This document shows, one piece after another, positions 25,389 through 33,475 of a stretch of DNA of 64,000 bases (within the stretch, counting starts at the first letter, position 1; every line of letters begins with the position of its first letter). The position numbers were made by a program, and so were the translations under genes. The DNA is taken from assembly GCF_010820665.1 (NCBI RefSeq), contig NZ_JAAIKC010000001.1:1054001-1118000 (forward strand), in the 5' to 3' direction. The notes under the pieces are model-generated. The model was not told the origin of the DNA, did not search any database, and saw only the letters and a program-made list of their open reading frames with translations. This DNA is from Paenibacillus sp. SYP-B3998 (GTDB taxonomy: Bacteria; Bacillota; Bacilli; Paenibacillales; NBRC-103111).

Positions 25389-25426
25389 GAGCTGAATAAC
25401 GTACCGATAAGTATGTTATTCAGCTC
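25389..25426. repeat. Perfect 12-bp inverted repeat
   Basis: GAGCTGAATAAC at 25389-25400 and GTTATTCAGCTC at 25415-25426; pairing extends outward to TGCT/GGCA with one mismatch. It lies between the MFS pseudogene and the TetR gene and could be an operator or a terminator remnant; there is no T-run. Confidence 0.5.
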
Positions 25427-25533
25427 GGCAAATATAACTCATAGAAACTATTGATGTCAATAAAAATATTAGATTTACCTCGTTGTAACTTAATATATGA
25501 TCTTTCCTTGTTAGGATAAACTAAACTGAATTT

Positions 25534-25605
25534 GACAAAATAAACGGCTAATTATAAAATAATAATATACTATTTGGTACGTAACTGGAGGCAGTTGGCA
25601 GTTAC
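25534..25605 (+). promoter_or_regulatory. Promoter and possible operator of the TetR gene
   Basis: TTGACA at 25534-25539 and a TATAAA/TAAAAT-type -10 at about 25556-25562 are spaced about 17 bp apart. Downstream, GTAACTG at 25581-25587 and CAGTTAC at 25599-25605 form an inverted repeat just after the expected start site, a common place for autorepression by a TetR dimer. Confidence 0.55.
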
Positions 25606-25664
25606 ATATGATCGGAATCATTGAGTAATTAAGAAAAAATCAAGAGTAACGAGAGGTATTGATT

Positions 25665-26246
25665 ATGGGACGAACCCGCGAATTTGACGAAGAAAAAGTA
25701 TTAGATGCAGCTATGCAACTGTTTTGGGAGAAGGGATATGAAGCTACCTCATTAAGCGATTTAACTTCCAGAATGGGAATTCAACGACCCAGTATATACT
25801 CAGCCTTTGGAGACAAAAAAGAATTGTTCGAAGCCGCGCTACGCAAATACACGATGTCTCGTGCTTCTCATGTCCGAACCAGACTTCAAAACAATCCATC
25901 TGTAAAAGAAGCATTTCGCACTTTTTTTGAAGATGTGGTTGCTGAGGAATATACAGAAAGTCGCAGCCGAGGATGCTTTTGCATCAATACAATGGTCGAA
26001 CTTGCGCCTCATGATGAGAAATTTGAAATTCTTACAAGGGAACATCAAATGTACCTGTCGGTCATATTTCAAGAAACCATTGAACGAGGTATACAATCAG
26101 GTGAGCTCGAGACCGGTGTAAACGCGAAGGCTTTATCACAGGCGCTAATCGTATCGTTAATTGGACTAACCGTAATAATGAAATCTCGTCCAAAGCGATC
26201 ATTTGTTGATAATACGATAAAAGTGATACTTACATTGCTTAAGTAA
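25665..26246 (+). CDS. TetR-family transcriptional regulator
   Basis: A 193-residue repressor. The N-terminal helix-turn-helix is clear: REFDEEKVLDAAMQLFWEKG (residues 4-23), YEATSLSDLTSRMGIQRPSI, YSAFGDKKELFEAALRKY. The C-terminal ligand domain contains GCFCINTMVEL near residue 103, as in the YxaF/LmrA-like group (TetR_C). ATG 25665 is 7 bases after GAGAGGT. It faces away from the broken MFS, monooxygenase and esterase genes, which it may have controlled along with itself. Cysteines in the CFC segment could sense electrophiles, an inference only. Confidence 0.9.
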   Translation: MGRTREFDEEKVLDAAMQLFWEKGYEATSLSDLTSRMGIQRPSIYSAFGDKKELFEAALRKYTMSRASHVRTRLQNNPSVKEAFRTFFEDVVAEEYTESRSRGCFCINTMVELAPHDEKFEILTREHQMYLSVIFQETIERGIQSGELETGVNAKALSQALIVSLIGLTVIMKSRPKRSFVDNTIKVILTLLK

Positions 26247-26278
26247 TTCGGAATGAGTTCTTGTTTATCTAACAAAAT

Positions 26279-26572
26279 TCAAGTTTTTATTATCAGATAA
26301 TCTAATAACTTTATTTTTATATAACTGTGACTTGGCTTCAAAAATTTCTCTATTCCTTTCAAAATCCCGTATTCCATGAATACATCATTTTTAACTCCAT
26401 GTTGATCGTCTAGTTCTTTGAGTGTCCCACCGCCAACTAATTCATCTTGTTCCCAAACACTCCAAAATGTAATTTTTGGTTTCTTCAGTCCCTCAAAATT
26501 TAAAGCATGCATACTTTCTTGCGGAGATTGTTGTGCCATACTCTGAAAATGTTCCCCTATTAATGCAACCAC
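26279..26572 (-). pseudogene. GNAT acetyltransferase, start and core deleted
   Basis: The minus-strand frame carries a recognisable GNAT N-terminal part (VALIGEHFQSMAQQSPQESM, ITFWSVWEQDELVGGGTLKE), then jumps at KELDDQHGVKNDVFMEYGIL to unrelated sequence. The acetyl-CoA-binding Q/RxxGxG/A segment that should follow is absent, and no ribosome binding site precedes the first GTG. Both ends are lost, so this is a fragment. Confidence 0.7.
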
Positions 26573-26853
26573 TTTGGATCCAGTTTAAATTATTAATTTT
26601 AATATCCATATAATATCAATTCACAGTCTCTATTTTTAATCACTAGTATATGTGCCTGTTAACGTACATCGATGTTTATTCTTTTAAAAGAACCTGATTT
26701 CTGTCCCTAAGTAGTGGAACTTCCCCGACTTTAGTACAGCTTCCAAAACCGCCATAGGTCCGTTTTCGAATTTCTTCACGGAAGCTACAATAAAGACATG
26801 AGAACGAACTGAGTGCTAATAAAATGCTTGATATTTGAGAGGAGAATCATTGT
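26573..26853. other. Intergenic, no gene seen
   Basis: About 280 AT-rich bases upstream of the PspC gene without ORF or strong repeat. Confidence 0.5.
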
Positions 26854-27051
26854 ATGAACAAATTATTCAGATCCACAAAAGAAAGTAAATTAACCGGCCT
26901 TTGCGGAGGGATCGCAGAATGGCTGGGACTTAATCCAACCATCATTCGCCTCGTGTTTGTTGTTGCCGCTTTGTGCAGCTTTGGAACCGTCACGCTGCTC
27001 TACCTTATCGGTAGTATCCTAGTACCGAAAATGCCTTATAGCCACTATTAA
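26854..27051 (+). CDS. PspC-domain membrane protein
   Basis: A 65-residue protein that is a single PspC domain: the N-terminal LFRSTKESKLTGLCGGIAEW, LGLNPTIIRLVFVVAAL, and one hydrophobic helix to LVPKMP. PspC proteins sense membrane stress; short stand-alone forms are common in Firmicutes. GAGAGGAG lies before the ATG. The DNA downstream, to 27584, is decayed, so an original operon partner may be missing. Confidence 0.88.
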   Translation: MNKLFRSTKESKLTGLCGGIAEWLGLNPTIIRLVFVVAALCSFGTVTLLYLIGSILVPKMPYSHY

Positions 27052-27585
27052 TGGAAAGCTAACCTTTCAACCTCTTTCATCTGAAAGAGAGAGGGGGGAA
27101 TCGTGATGTCTCAAAAAATATAATACGGGGCCGACAAACTCGTTGACTCCGTTGTTTCTGTTTCTTTATTAAATGGATTTGCGTTTACCGATGTAATGCT
27201 AATGTTTCCCAGTGTGAATTCAACTTAAGTCAAATGTGGTTCAATGGGTGTTTGCCGATTTGTTCGGATTCTTAATCGCTCATGAAATTCTGCCATTCAA
27301 AGGTTATATTGGCGCGGCTCTTAGTAATGATTAAGGGACTCTTTAGAATATGAGGGGGGTCTAGTAAGCACGACGGAAATCGATAAAATTTGTCCGGTTT
27401 GAACCTATGGTTCCGATGGGCAGCTACAACAAAGGAAAGTTCATGAAAACTTTCGACTTTCAGATGGGTACGTTCCGATTATGCTGATCGCCATCGGGAG
27501 GCGGCGAAGCCCGGACATCCAACGACAGGGCTGCCATTGAAAACGTGACGTTCGTTAACGAAATACCCAAGGCCTAAGAAAATGC
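27052..27585. other. Decayed stretch after the PspC gene
   Basis: No complete gene. Traces such as WVFADLFGFLIAHEILPF near 27245-27300 look like the end of a membrane protein, but frames are broken and I cannot name the family. Confidence 0.45.
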
Positions 27586-27634
27586 AAAAGACCTTCGAGT
27601 ACCCGCCCTAAGCGGCGCTCCTCGAAGGTCTTTT
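27586..27634. terminator. Long terminator hairpin
   Basis: AAAAGACCTTCGAG at 27586-27599 pairs perfectly with CTCGAAGGTCTTTT at 27621-27634. The gene it served is gone or decayed. Confidence 0.75.
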
Positions 27635-27987
27635 AACGTCAAAGGGTCGTCTTGCAACAAGAAATGCTCAACTTCTGAGCTCGAATAGAATTCCAAATTG
27701 CGCTTATTGATTGAGCTAACGGATATGTAAGCACAGTAATCCAAATGGCGGTATTAGATTAGACCTTTCCAATTTAGAGGTAACTAAAAAAAGAGAATGC
27801 TAAAAGAGTACTTGGCCAAGCAATCAGAGAAATTAAAGCTAAGCAGCTTACGTAGTGGGTGATTGCGCATGTACATGAGACGGTTCTGCCTCCGAAACAC
27901 GCGGCGACTCTTAAAAAACTACAAGAGAATCAAGTGGAGCAAATCTCGCTGCCGCTAGAAGGGTTCTATTCCCTTGCTCTTTAGGGA
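27635..27987. other. Gene-free stretch
   Basis: About 350 bases between the hairpin and the sigma-factor stop, with no supported gene or clear repeat. Confidence 0.5.
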
Positions 27988-28857
27988 TCAATCACCCAAC
28001 ACCGCTAGGTCGAGCTGGCGTATGCGTGAGGGGGCGGAGATCAAGTCGATCTCGGTGATCTTCCCGTGCCTCATTGTAAATTCGATTACGTAGAGCAGTC
28101 TTCCGCGAGGAGCCACGATGACTCCTACTGATCCGTTTACGAGGGCTGACTGCGCAGCCTGTGCTCGACCCGAAATTTGCTTGGCCAGAGCTTTTGCGCC
28201 TCGAGTTACCCTTAAAGCTCCTGTCTGGCGATCGTCCCGAACCACAACGTCCGGATCGAGCGCAGCTACCAGCATATCGAAATCGCCGGCGTGCGCTGCA
28301 GTAAGGAAGGCTTCGACAAGTTCGCGTTGACGAGCAAGATCGGCTTTAGACGCCGTCCCCGCCCCCTGCACCCGGCGGCGTGCCCGGCTCGCAAGTTGTC
28401 TGGCTGCGGTCTCGGATTTCCCCACAATAGGGGCAATCTCGGTGAATGGCATGGCGAATATATCGTGTAGCACGAACGTGATGCGTTCTGCAGGATTCAG
28501 ATTGCCGAGCACGACCAGCAGCGCGAGACCGACAGAATCAGCCAGCAGTGCTTCTTGTTCGGGGTCGCTTCTATCCTCATGGCTCACGAACGCCTCGGGC
28601 AAGTGTGTTTCTATCGATTCCTCGCGTCTTGATTTTCGTGACCGCAGCATATCGAGGCACACCCGCGAAACAACTGTGGTCAGCCATCCTCCCAGGTTCT
28701 CGACAACGCTCGTATCCGAACGGCTAAGACGCAGCCAAGACTCTTGTACCGCGTCCTCCGCCTCGCTCACTGATCCAAGCATTCGATAAGCGACCGCCTG
28801 CAAGTGATTCCGGTGCGCTTCGAATTTCTCCGCCAAACATTCATGTATGCTCATCAT
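27988..28857 (-). CDS. sigJ: ECF41-type sigma factor with SnoaL-like C-terminal domain
   Basis: A 289-residue extracytoplasmic-function sigma factor of group ECF41. Region 2 includes AYRMLGSVSEAEDAVQESWL near residues 23-42 and LGGWLTTVVSRVCLDMLRSR near 56; region 4 includes LNPAERITFVLHDIFAMPFT near 120 and the helix-turn-helix VGKSETAARQLASRARRRV near 145. From about 175 on it has the fused SnoaL/NTF2-like domain that replaces an anti-sigma factor in this group. AAGGA lies 6 bases before ATG 28857. Group members usually control a neighbouring redox enzyme; here azoR diverges. GC content is higher than nearby DNA. The symbol sigJ follows common annotation usage and is tentative. Confidence 0.92.
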   Translation of the reverse strand: MMSIHECLAEKFEAHRNHLQAVAYRMLGSVSEAEDAVQESWLRLSRSDTSVVENLGGWLTTVVSRVCLDMLRSRKSRREESIETHLPEAFVSHEDRSDPEQEALLADSVGLALLVVLGNLNPAERITFVLHDIFAMPFTEIAPIVGKSETAARQLASRARRRVQGAGTASKADLARQRELVEAFLTAAHAGDFDMLVAALDPDVVVRDDRQTGALRVTRGAKALAKQISGRAQAAQSALVNGSVGVIVAPRGRLLYVIEFTMRHGKITEIDLISAPSRIRQLDLAVLGD

Positions 28858-28898
28858 TTAAATTCCTTCTTAATATAGAATTAGCCTTCATAAGTACT

Positions 28899-28925
28899 GA
28901 CGAACGAAATCCAGCCGATGTGACA
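28899..28925 (-). promoter_or_regulatory. ECF41 promoter toward the sigma gene
   Basis: On the minus strand TGTCACA (28919-28925) is followed after exactly 16 bp by CGTC (28899-28902), the published ECF41 consensus. It lies 41 bp upstream of the sigma start codon, implying autoregulation. Confidence 0.75.
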
Positions 28926-28968
28926 AGATGCCAAACATTCGTTGATTTTCCCGCTTTTCTTGCAGACC

Positions 28969-28995
28969 TGTCACATTCCAATGGTTCGATCCGTC
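28969..28995 (+). promoter_or_regulatory. ECF41 promoter toward azoR
   Basis: TGTCACA at 28969-28975, a 16-bp spacer, and CGTC at 28992-28995, same spacing as the divergent copy. It reads into the azoR leader; azoR starts 238 bp further on. Confidence 0.72.
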
Positions 28996-29127
28996 ATCGT
29001 AGTGAAGGCCGAATGATCGTCTCCGATTAGGAAAATGAAGGAGTGTTTCCCGTGTAATCAAGAATGAATAGTCCCGCTTTGATCGTACAATTGCTATTTT
29101 TGAATAAACGAATGAATTCAGTAGGGA

Positions 29128-29198
29128 AGCCGACTTGCTTTAAGGGAGCAATCGGCAGGGGCGAAAATTTTCGGTAGCCTTCGCCCTCCAGTTTTTTT
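29128..29198 (+). promoter_or_regulatory. Two hairpins and a U-tract in the azoR leader
   Basis: GCCGA-TTGCT pairs with GAGCAA-TCGGC at about 29128-29156, then GGGCGAA (29159-29165) pairs with TTCGCCC (29180-29186), followed by TCCAG and seven T at 29192-29198. This is the form of an attenuator, or the terminator of a vanished gene, 34 bp before the azoR start. Confidence 0.5.
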
Positions 29199-29232
29199 GC
29201 TTTCCAAAAAAAATGAAGGTGGTAATTTAATT

Positions 29233-29874
29233 ATGGCAACAGTATTATATATCACAGCAAATCCGCACGATCATGAAACATCTTATAGCATGGCAGTAGG
29301 AAAAGAATTTGTACAGGCTTACCGCTCCATAAATCCGAATGATGAAGTTGTTCATCTTGATCTATACAAAATGGATATTCCGCAACTTGATGCCGATATT
29401 TTTAGCGGTTGGGGCAAACTAAGAGCAGGCACTACTTTTGAAGAATTGACTGATGCAGAGAAAACAAAAGTAAGTCGTCTCGGTGAACTGGTAGATCAAT
29501 TTGTTGCTGCAGATAAATATGTATTTGTCAGTCCGACATGGAATTATTCATATCCACCGGTTATGAAAGCATACATCGACTCCATCTGCGTTGCAGGCAA
29601 AACTTTTAAATATATTCCGGATAAAGGTCGAGTTGGCTTGCTGAGTAATAAAAAAGCGGTTCACATTCAAGCAAGCGGAAGCGTATTGTCTCCAGGCTCA
29701 GCTTTTGCAGATTTTGAAATGGGTCATCGCCACCTTGATGGCATTATGGAGTTCTTAGGAGTTCCTAGCTTTGAAGGCATCTTTGTTGAAGGTATGGCCG
29801 CGGCTCCCGACCAAGCGCCAGCGATTAAAGAAAAGGCGATCCAACAAGCGCGCGAAGTTGCCCGGAGCTTCTAA
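29233..29874 (+). CDS. azoR: FMN-dependent NADH-azoreductase
   Basis: A 213-residue flavodoxin-fold quinone/azo reductase. The flavin-binding start is [20 protein letters not shown] (residues 1-20), then [20 protein letters not shown] near 98 and the loop [12 protein letters not shown] near 144 with [14 protein letters not shown] near 166. AzoR enzymes reduce quinones by two electrons and detoxify electrophiles. Start at 29233 after AAGGTGG; the longer frame from 29197 is mostly leader. It is divergent from the ECF41 sigma gene, behind one of two ECF41-like promoters, which makes it the likely target of that sigma factor. Confidence 0.93.
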   Translation: MATVLYITANPHDHETSYSMAVGKEFVQAYRSINPNDEVVHLDLYKMDIPQLDADIFSGWGKLRAGTTFEELTDAEKTKVSRLGELVDQFVAADKYVFVSPTWNYSYPPVMKAYIDSICVAGKTFKYIPDKGRVGLLSNKKAVHIQASGSVLSPGSAFADFEMGHRHLDGIMEFLGVPSFEGIFVEGMAAAPDQAPAIKEKAIQQAREVARSF

Positions 29875-29900
29875 AAACTCCACCCATTGCGCCATCTCCC

Positions 29901-29949
29901 ATGACTTTCGTCGTAATCTATAGGCTCAACGAAAGCGAAAGTCATTTTA
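29901..29949 (+). terminator. Terminator of azoR
   Basis: ATGACTTTCG at 29901-29910 pairs with CGAAAGTCAT at 29936-29945 across a 25-base loop, followed by TTTT. Confidence 0.65.
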
Positions 29950-29989
29950 TCAAGTTTAATTTAGCGGGGTTTTGGGGTCCCGTGCCAGC

Positions 29990-30092
29990 AGGCCTGCCGA
30001 TAAATCAATGTGGTTTGTAAATACTGTGATTGGTATAACCAGGGCTCATACGTTTGTCAGTTTTTCAGGAACTTATCGTTTAATTTAATGCG
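29990..30092 (+). pseudogene. Fragment of the repeated decayed gene family
   Basis: AAATCAATGTGG and then a DWYNQGS-like frame with GTTTGTCAG...TTTTTCAGGAACTTATCGTTT resemble 18440-18590. Only shreds of the frame survive. Confidence 0.4.
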
Positions 30093-30188
30093 GTTGCATT
30101 TTCTTCATAACCTCTCGCATATGCTGGTGGTAAAAAACTCCCCGGCGCCTTGGCCGAAGTACACTCACTCATAATAGTTTGTCAGCGA

Positions 30189-30221
30189 AACGTCATTGGA
30201 GAAATCCAGAGGCGTTTTTTT
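30189..30221. terminator. Terminator
   Basis: AACGTC-TTGGA, GAAA loop, TCCAG-GGCGTT, followed by seven T. It lies at the 3' end of the XRE-like gene but its T-run points the other way (plus strand). Confidence 0.65.
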
Positions 30222-30225
30222 GTTT

Positions 30226-30438
30226 CTACCAGAAATCCGAAACACTTACATGGTAACCTTTTTTTCTTAAATAGCTTATCACTGTCAAGATGGTATCCTC
30301 GTATGGTTCATAATCATGATCATTACATAAACGAGTTGCAGTGTTCTTGTTAACTGGCAGCTCCCCTTGTGTGAGCCCCTTTTTATCCATCCATTTCCCT
30401 AACTTAGTCCTTTGTTTTCCTAAATTCAAAAAACACAC
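30226..30438 (-). CDS. XRE-like HTH regulator, shortened
   Basis: A 70-residue protein: LGKQRTKLGKWMDKKGLTQG, then NKNTATRLCNDHDYEPYEDT and ISYLRKKGYHVSVSDFW. This is the pattern of small Cro/C1-type regulators of Bacillales, but the turn between helices two and three (normally some eight more residues before the recognition helix) seems deleted, so DNA binding is doubtful. The annotated GTG at 30438 is 2 bases from GAGGGG; TTG 30429, giving MNLGKQRTK, has better spacing. Confidence 0.6.
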   Translation of the reverse strand: MCFLNLGKQRTKLGKWMDKKGLTQGELPVNKNTATRLCNDHDYEPYEDTILTVISYLRKKGYHVSVSDFW

Positions 30439-30568
30439 ATCCCCTCAATACTTAGAGGATGGACAATCTATGAAAAAATTATACAGTAATATAAAAAACC
30501 ATGGGAAAATTGTACGAGCATTTAACATATCCATGTAATATGTCAAGCAATCAGGAGGGATTGTCTTC

Positions 30569-30679
30569 ATGGAGGTAAAGGATATGATGCTAATATTCAT
30601 CGGCTCAGGTACGCTGCTTATCGCTATGCTGGCTTTGGTTGTAAATATAATCATTGCATTGAACAATAAACGAAAATAG
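30569..30679 (+). CDS. Putative holin-like type I toxin (Fst/TxpA-like), 36 aa
   Basis: ATG 30569 follows CAGGAGGG. The peptide starts MEVKDMMLIFIGSGTLLIAM, has one hydrophobic helix and ends with the basic tail NNKRK. This matches the pattern of putative holin-like toxins annotated in Bacillales (acidic start, single helix, Lys/Arg tail). Type I toxins are normally held in check by an overlapping antisense RNA; I cannot prove that RNA here. A second, different toxin-like gene lies at 41605. Confidence 0.65.
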   Translation: MEVKDMMLIFIGSGTLLIAMLALVVNIIIALNNKRK

Positions 30680-30689
30680 CTCTTAATAC

Positions 30690-30785
30690 AGTGCAAAGTG
30701 AAGTATAGGGACTGGTATAAGTGAGGTCTCATGCGGCTACCAGCCTTTAAGAAATTTATGTTTGAGTGATTTAGGAAAGGTCTCC
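30690..30785 (+). pseudogene. Fragment of the repeated decayed gene family
   Basis: Sequence reading GACTGGTATAAGTGAGG...CGGCTACCAGCCTTTAAGAA mirrors the DWYKSGVVRLPVFEEF segment near 18535 (here DWYK, stop, GLMRLPAFKKF). Confidence 0.5.
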
Positions 30786-30919
30786 CCTTGTGTGTTTTGG
30801 AAGCCCAAGCATTCATATCGCCTTGTGCCAGTCGTGTAGCTCAAACAAAACGATTGCGGAGGTAGTGGATTTGAAACGAAGTAAATGCGATAATATCTTA
30901 ACAGGATGGAGGAATAAAG

Positions 30920-31069
30920 GTGGAAAACTCGAATAAAGTGGTATCAATATCGTGCAAAGATTGTGGTGCCGATGGTTATATTGAAAACATTGCTCCAGGA
31001 GATGTATCCTATTGCCCCAAATGTGGGAATCAAAATATTGAAGTGCTTGATACGAAGAGGTCGCTCTAA
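30920..31069 (+). CDS. Zinc-ribbon small protein, 49 aa
   Basis: GTG 30920 lies 7 bases after GGAGG. Four cysteines form two CxxC knuckles, ISCKDCG near residue 10 and SYCPKCGN near 30, as in zinc ribbons of regulators and RNA-binding proteins. There is nothing else in the protein. The gene ends in its own terminator. Function unknown. Confidence 0.75.
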   Translation: MENSNKVVSISCKDCGADGYIENIAPGDVSYCPKCGNQNIEVLDTKRSL

Positions 31070-31084
31070 TGAGCGGCTTTTTTT
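31059..31084 (+). terminator. Terminator of the zinc-ribbon gene
   Basis: GTCGCTC, TAAT, GAGCGGC, then seven T. The stop codon lies in the loop. Confidence 0.85.
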
Positions 31085-31196
31085 ATGCCGATGATTGCCA
31101 ACAAAGCAGCTTGTGCGTGAGCTTCACGCCGAGTTCTTCCTCCAGACTTTGGATTTGTTGACTCAAGGGAGGCTGGGTCATGTTCAGTTTTTTAAG
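31083..31196 (-). pseudogene. LysR-type regulator fragment
   Basis: Only the helix-turn-helix survives: LKKLNMTQPPLSQQIQSLEE followed by ELGVKL, diagnostic of LysR regulators. The N-terminus is replaced by unrelated sequence and the effector domain is missing. Confidence 0.75.
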
Positions 31197-31472
31197 TCCA
31201 TAGACACCATTATCCTTCATATTATTGTAGTGACCTTGTCGATCCTCTATTTGCGTGTTCTGGGAGTAACCATTTCGACAAAAGGGATTAAAGTCCTCTT
31301 TGTCAATAGCTAAGGCCTTTTTGCCCACTAATGGGTTGAGGGCCTTTTTCATTTTATTACTCATATAATAAACGTTTAGAACCCATTACCTTTATTTTCA
31401 AATTTTTATATTGAAGAAAATATAAAATACTGGTAATCTTAATGGAAATATTTTTATAGGGGGGTTGTTAGG
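31197..31472. other. Intergenic, no gene seen
   Basis: AT-rich spacer between the LysR fragment and the acetyltransferase; no clear ORF or repeat. Confidence 0.5.
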
Positions 31473-32057
31473 ATGAGTATTAAAGTAACCGATCCGATCT
31501 TATATTCGATACCAGAGAGCTTTGAAAGCAAACGTTTGCTCATACGAGCCCCTTTATGGAATGATGGTGTAACAGTAAACGAGGCAATAATAGAGAGTAT
31601 TGAAGAATTACGTTTATGGATGCCGTGGGCCCGGAATATTCCTACAATTGATGAGTCTGAATTAAGGATACGTCAATCTAGACTACAATTCTTGGATCGT
31701 ACCGATCTAAGGTTACTTCTTTTTAAGAAGGAAACAGGTCAATTAATTGGTAGCAGCGGTTTACATCGCATTGATTGGCAATCACGCAAATTTGAAATTG
31801 GTTATTGGGTGCGTACATCTTGTGGCAATCAAGGATATATTACTGAAGCAGTAGAAGCTATTACAAACTATGCTGTAAATGACCTGCAAGCTAATCGTAT
31901 TGAAATCCGATGTGATGCTCGTAATGCACGAAGTGCACGAGTTGCCGAACGCCTCGGATTCACTTTAGAAGGAATTCTTCGAAATGAAACGTGTGATGAA
32001 GATGGTTCACTGAGAGATACTATGGTATTTGCAAAAGTTCGAGGTGTGGAGTTTTAA
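31473..32057 (+). CDS. GNAT acetyltransferase, RimJ/RimL-like
   Basis: A 194-residue acetyltransferase. FESKRLLIRAPLWND near residue 17 and LRLWMPWARNIPTIDES near 48 are typical of the RimJ/RimL group. The core is FEIGYWVRTSCGNQGYITEA (acetyl-CoA loop, near 108) and NRIEIRCDARNARSARVAER, LGFTLEGILRNE near 142-170. In the loop the canonical R/Q-x-x-G-x-G/A reads CGNQGY, a slight departure. AGGGGGG lies upstream of the ATG. These enzymes acetylate ribosomal-protein N-termini or small molecules; the substrate here is unknown. Confidence 0.9.
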   Translation: MSIKVTDPILYSIPESFESKRLLIRAPLWNDGVTVNEAIIESIEELRLWMPWARNIPTIDESELRIRQSRLQFLDRTDLRLLLFKKETGQLIGSSGLHRIDWQSRKFEIGYWVRTSCGNQGYITEAVEAITNYAVNDLQANRIEIRCDARNARSARVAERLGFTLEGILRNETCDEDGSLRDTMVFAKVRGVEF

Positions 32058-32075
32058 TATTGAATGAGAAAATAC

Positions 32076-32107
32076 AAATAACCGCCCTCATCAGGCGGCT
32101 ATTTGTG
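32076..32107 (+). terminator. Terminator of the acetyltransferase
   Basis: AAATAACCGCC at 32076-32086 pairs with GGCGGCTATTT at 32094-32104. Confidence 0.75.
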
Positions 32108-32426
32108 CTATCTTTATTCGAATCGATTGTCTTATAATTCACGCTACATTTATGGTATGATTTTTTTTACCTAGAGTTTTTGGGAACTCTAGTACTGGCT
32201 TAACAGGATTTGGTTCATAATATATCATTCTGCTTTGCTCGAATATTTCCCTGATTTCATTGATCACGTGAATCTTTGGGGATGCTAGTATTTACAGTAA
32301 CATAGTCGGAACGGTACATATTATAAGCGATCGGAGAACTCCAATTATTGTCCTACCTAATCATGATTTTTTTGGGGAATATTTAGAATGGTTATAAAGA
32401 GGCATAAAAGTAGCGACTATACGTGC
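32108..32426. other. Decayed stretch
   Basis: No intact gene. A plus-strand trace (GTVHIISDRRTPIIVLPNHD followed by FFGEYLEWL, about 32310-32395) looks like the end of a lost gene I cannot identify. Confidence 0.4.
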
Positions 32427-32463
32427 AGCCCTCACTGACCTTTTACGGTTGGCGAGGGCTTTA
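32427..32463. terminator. Terminator
   Basis: AGCCCTCACTGACC and CGGTTGGCGAGGGCT pair with small mismatches. It lies just beyond the DUF2935 stop and may serve both the decayed gene and DUF2935. Confidence 0.65.
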
Positions 32464-32490
32464 ATTGAATATTGATGTTAGTTTTGTTTT

Positions 32491-33303
32491 TTAACCAGTG
32501 ACCTCTTTTCCGGTTAAGCTGGCTTCAAAAAGGTCAATGATGTGGAGAAATCTTTCAGCCTCACGAAATACATGGTCAGCAAGTAAGGGGTGAATGATGC
32601 TCTTAATACGGCAAGCTTCAATTAAATCCCTTGCTGTTTTCTTGAAATCGCGCAGAGACACGACAGAAACACGATTTTGATCAAGGAATTGGTCGAGAAG
32701 TGGTTGTGTTTGGGATTGAGGACGCATCCCGCTTAGATCAATGGCTTGAAAAAGTAGTTGGTCAAAATCTTGGCTAAAATTTCGTGCCTGCTCAACTAAT
32801 TGTCGTTCTGACGGATCAAGAAGATGTCCGATGAACTTCGCATGGTCAGCCATTATTCGCAAAAAGAATACATTTTCATCAATAATCGCATCGGGCAGTG
32901 GTTCTAATCTGCCTGTATTTAATTCCTCTAATCGATTTCTGAAATAATTTGCCTCTCGACTTGTATGGTCTACTAACAAAGGAAAGTTGTTTCCACCAGG
33001 AAGTTTACATTGAATGATGAGACCTAAAATCTTTCTTTTAAAAACCCAAATGTGAGACACAGCGGAGTGAACTTCCATGTTAAAGTGTTTGATTTGTTCA
33101 GGATCAGTTGTATCAGTAAATGAGTGGGATTTCGCTTCTATTTGTTCAAATATACGATAAAATTGATTTGCCTCTTGGATTAATTGAGTATCCTCACATC
33201 GAAATCCCAACTTTAGAAATAAAGAATGCTCTTTCATAATTCGCGACCAGAATCGTATCTCATCCAATGAACGCTTGACAAACTCATTTGGCAATTCGGA
33301 CAC
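32491..33303 (-). CDS. DUF2935 protein
   Basis: A 270-residue, all-helical protein with two copies of the DUF2935 four-helix unit. Copy one begins SLDEIRFWSRIMKEHSLFLK near residue 12, copy two DENVFFLRIMADHAKFIGHL near 142; each has the conserved E/H pattern of metal-binding bundles (MKEH, MADH, HVFREAERFL near 243). Function is unknown, but it is common in spore-formers. GTG 33303 directly abuts its Shine-Dalgarno; TTG 33294 has a 10-base spacer and may be the real start. Confidence 0.85.
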   Translation of the reverse strand: MSELPNEFVKRSLDEIRFWSRIMKEHSLFLKLGFRCEDTQLIQEANQFYRIFEQIEAKSHSFTDTTDPEQIKHFNMEVHSAVSHIWVFKRKILGLIIQCKLPGGNNFPLLVDHTSREANYFRNRLEELNTGRLEPLPDAIIDENVFFLRIMADHAKFIGHLLDPSERQLVEQARNFSQDFDQLLFQAIDLSGMRPQSQTQPLLDQFLDQNRVSVVSLRDFKKTARDLIEACRIKSIIHPLLADHVFREAERFLHIIDLFEASLTGKEVTG

Positions 33304-33475
33304 ACTCCTCGAAATTATTCTAATACCCTATGTATAATCTTCGAGGATTTGGCTTATGCCAATGTTGTGAAAATAGGATCGTACCAACAAATCGTAATTT
33401 GTATGATCGCTTCGATGGGGGATACTCGTTAGTAGAAACTAGTCGTCTGTCACGGATTAACTTCCAACGCATATC

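Noticed and set aside
26279..26572. Intact small acetyltransferase
   Set aside because: Start, acetyl-CoA loop and C-terminus are missing; called a pseudogene fragment.
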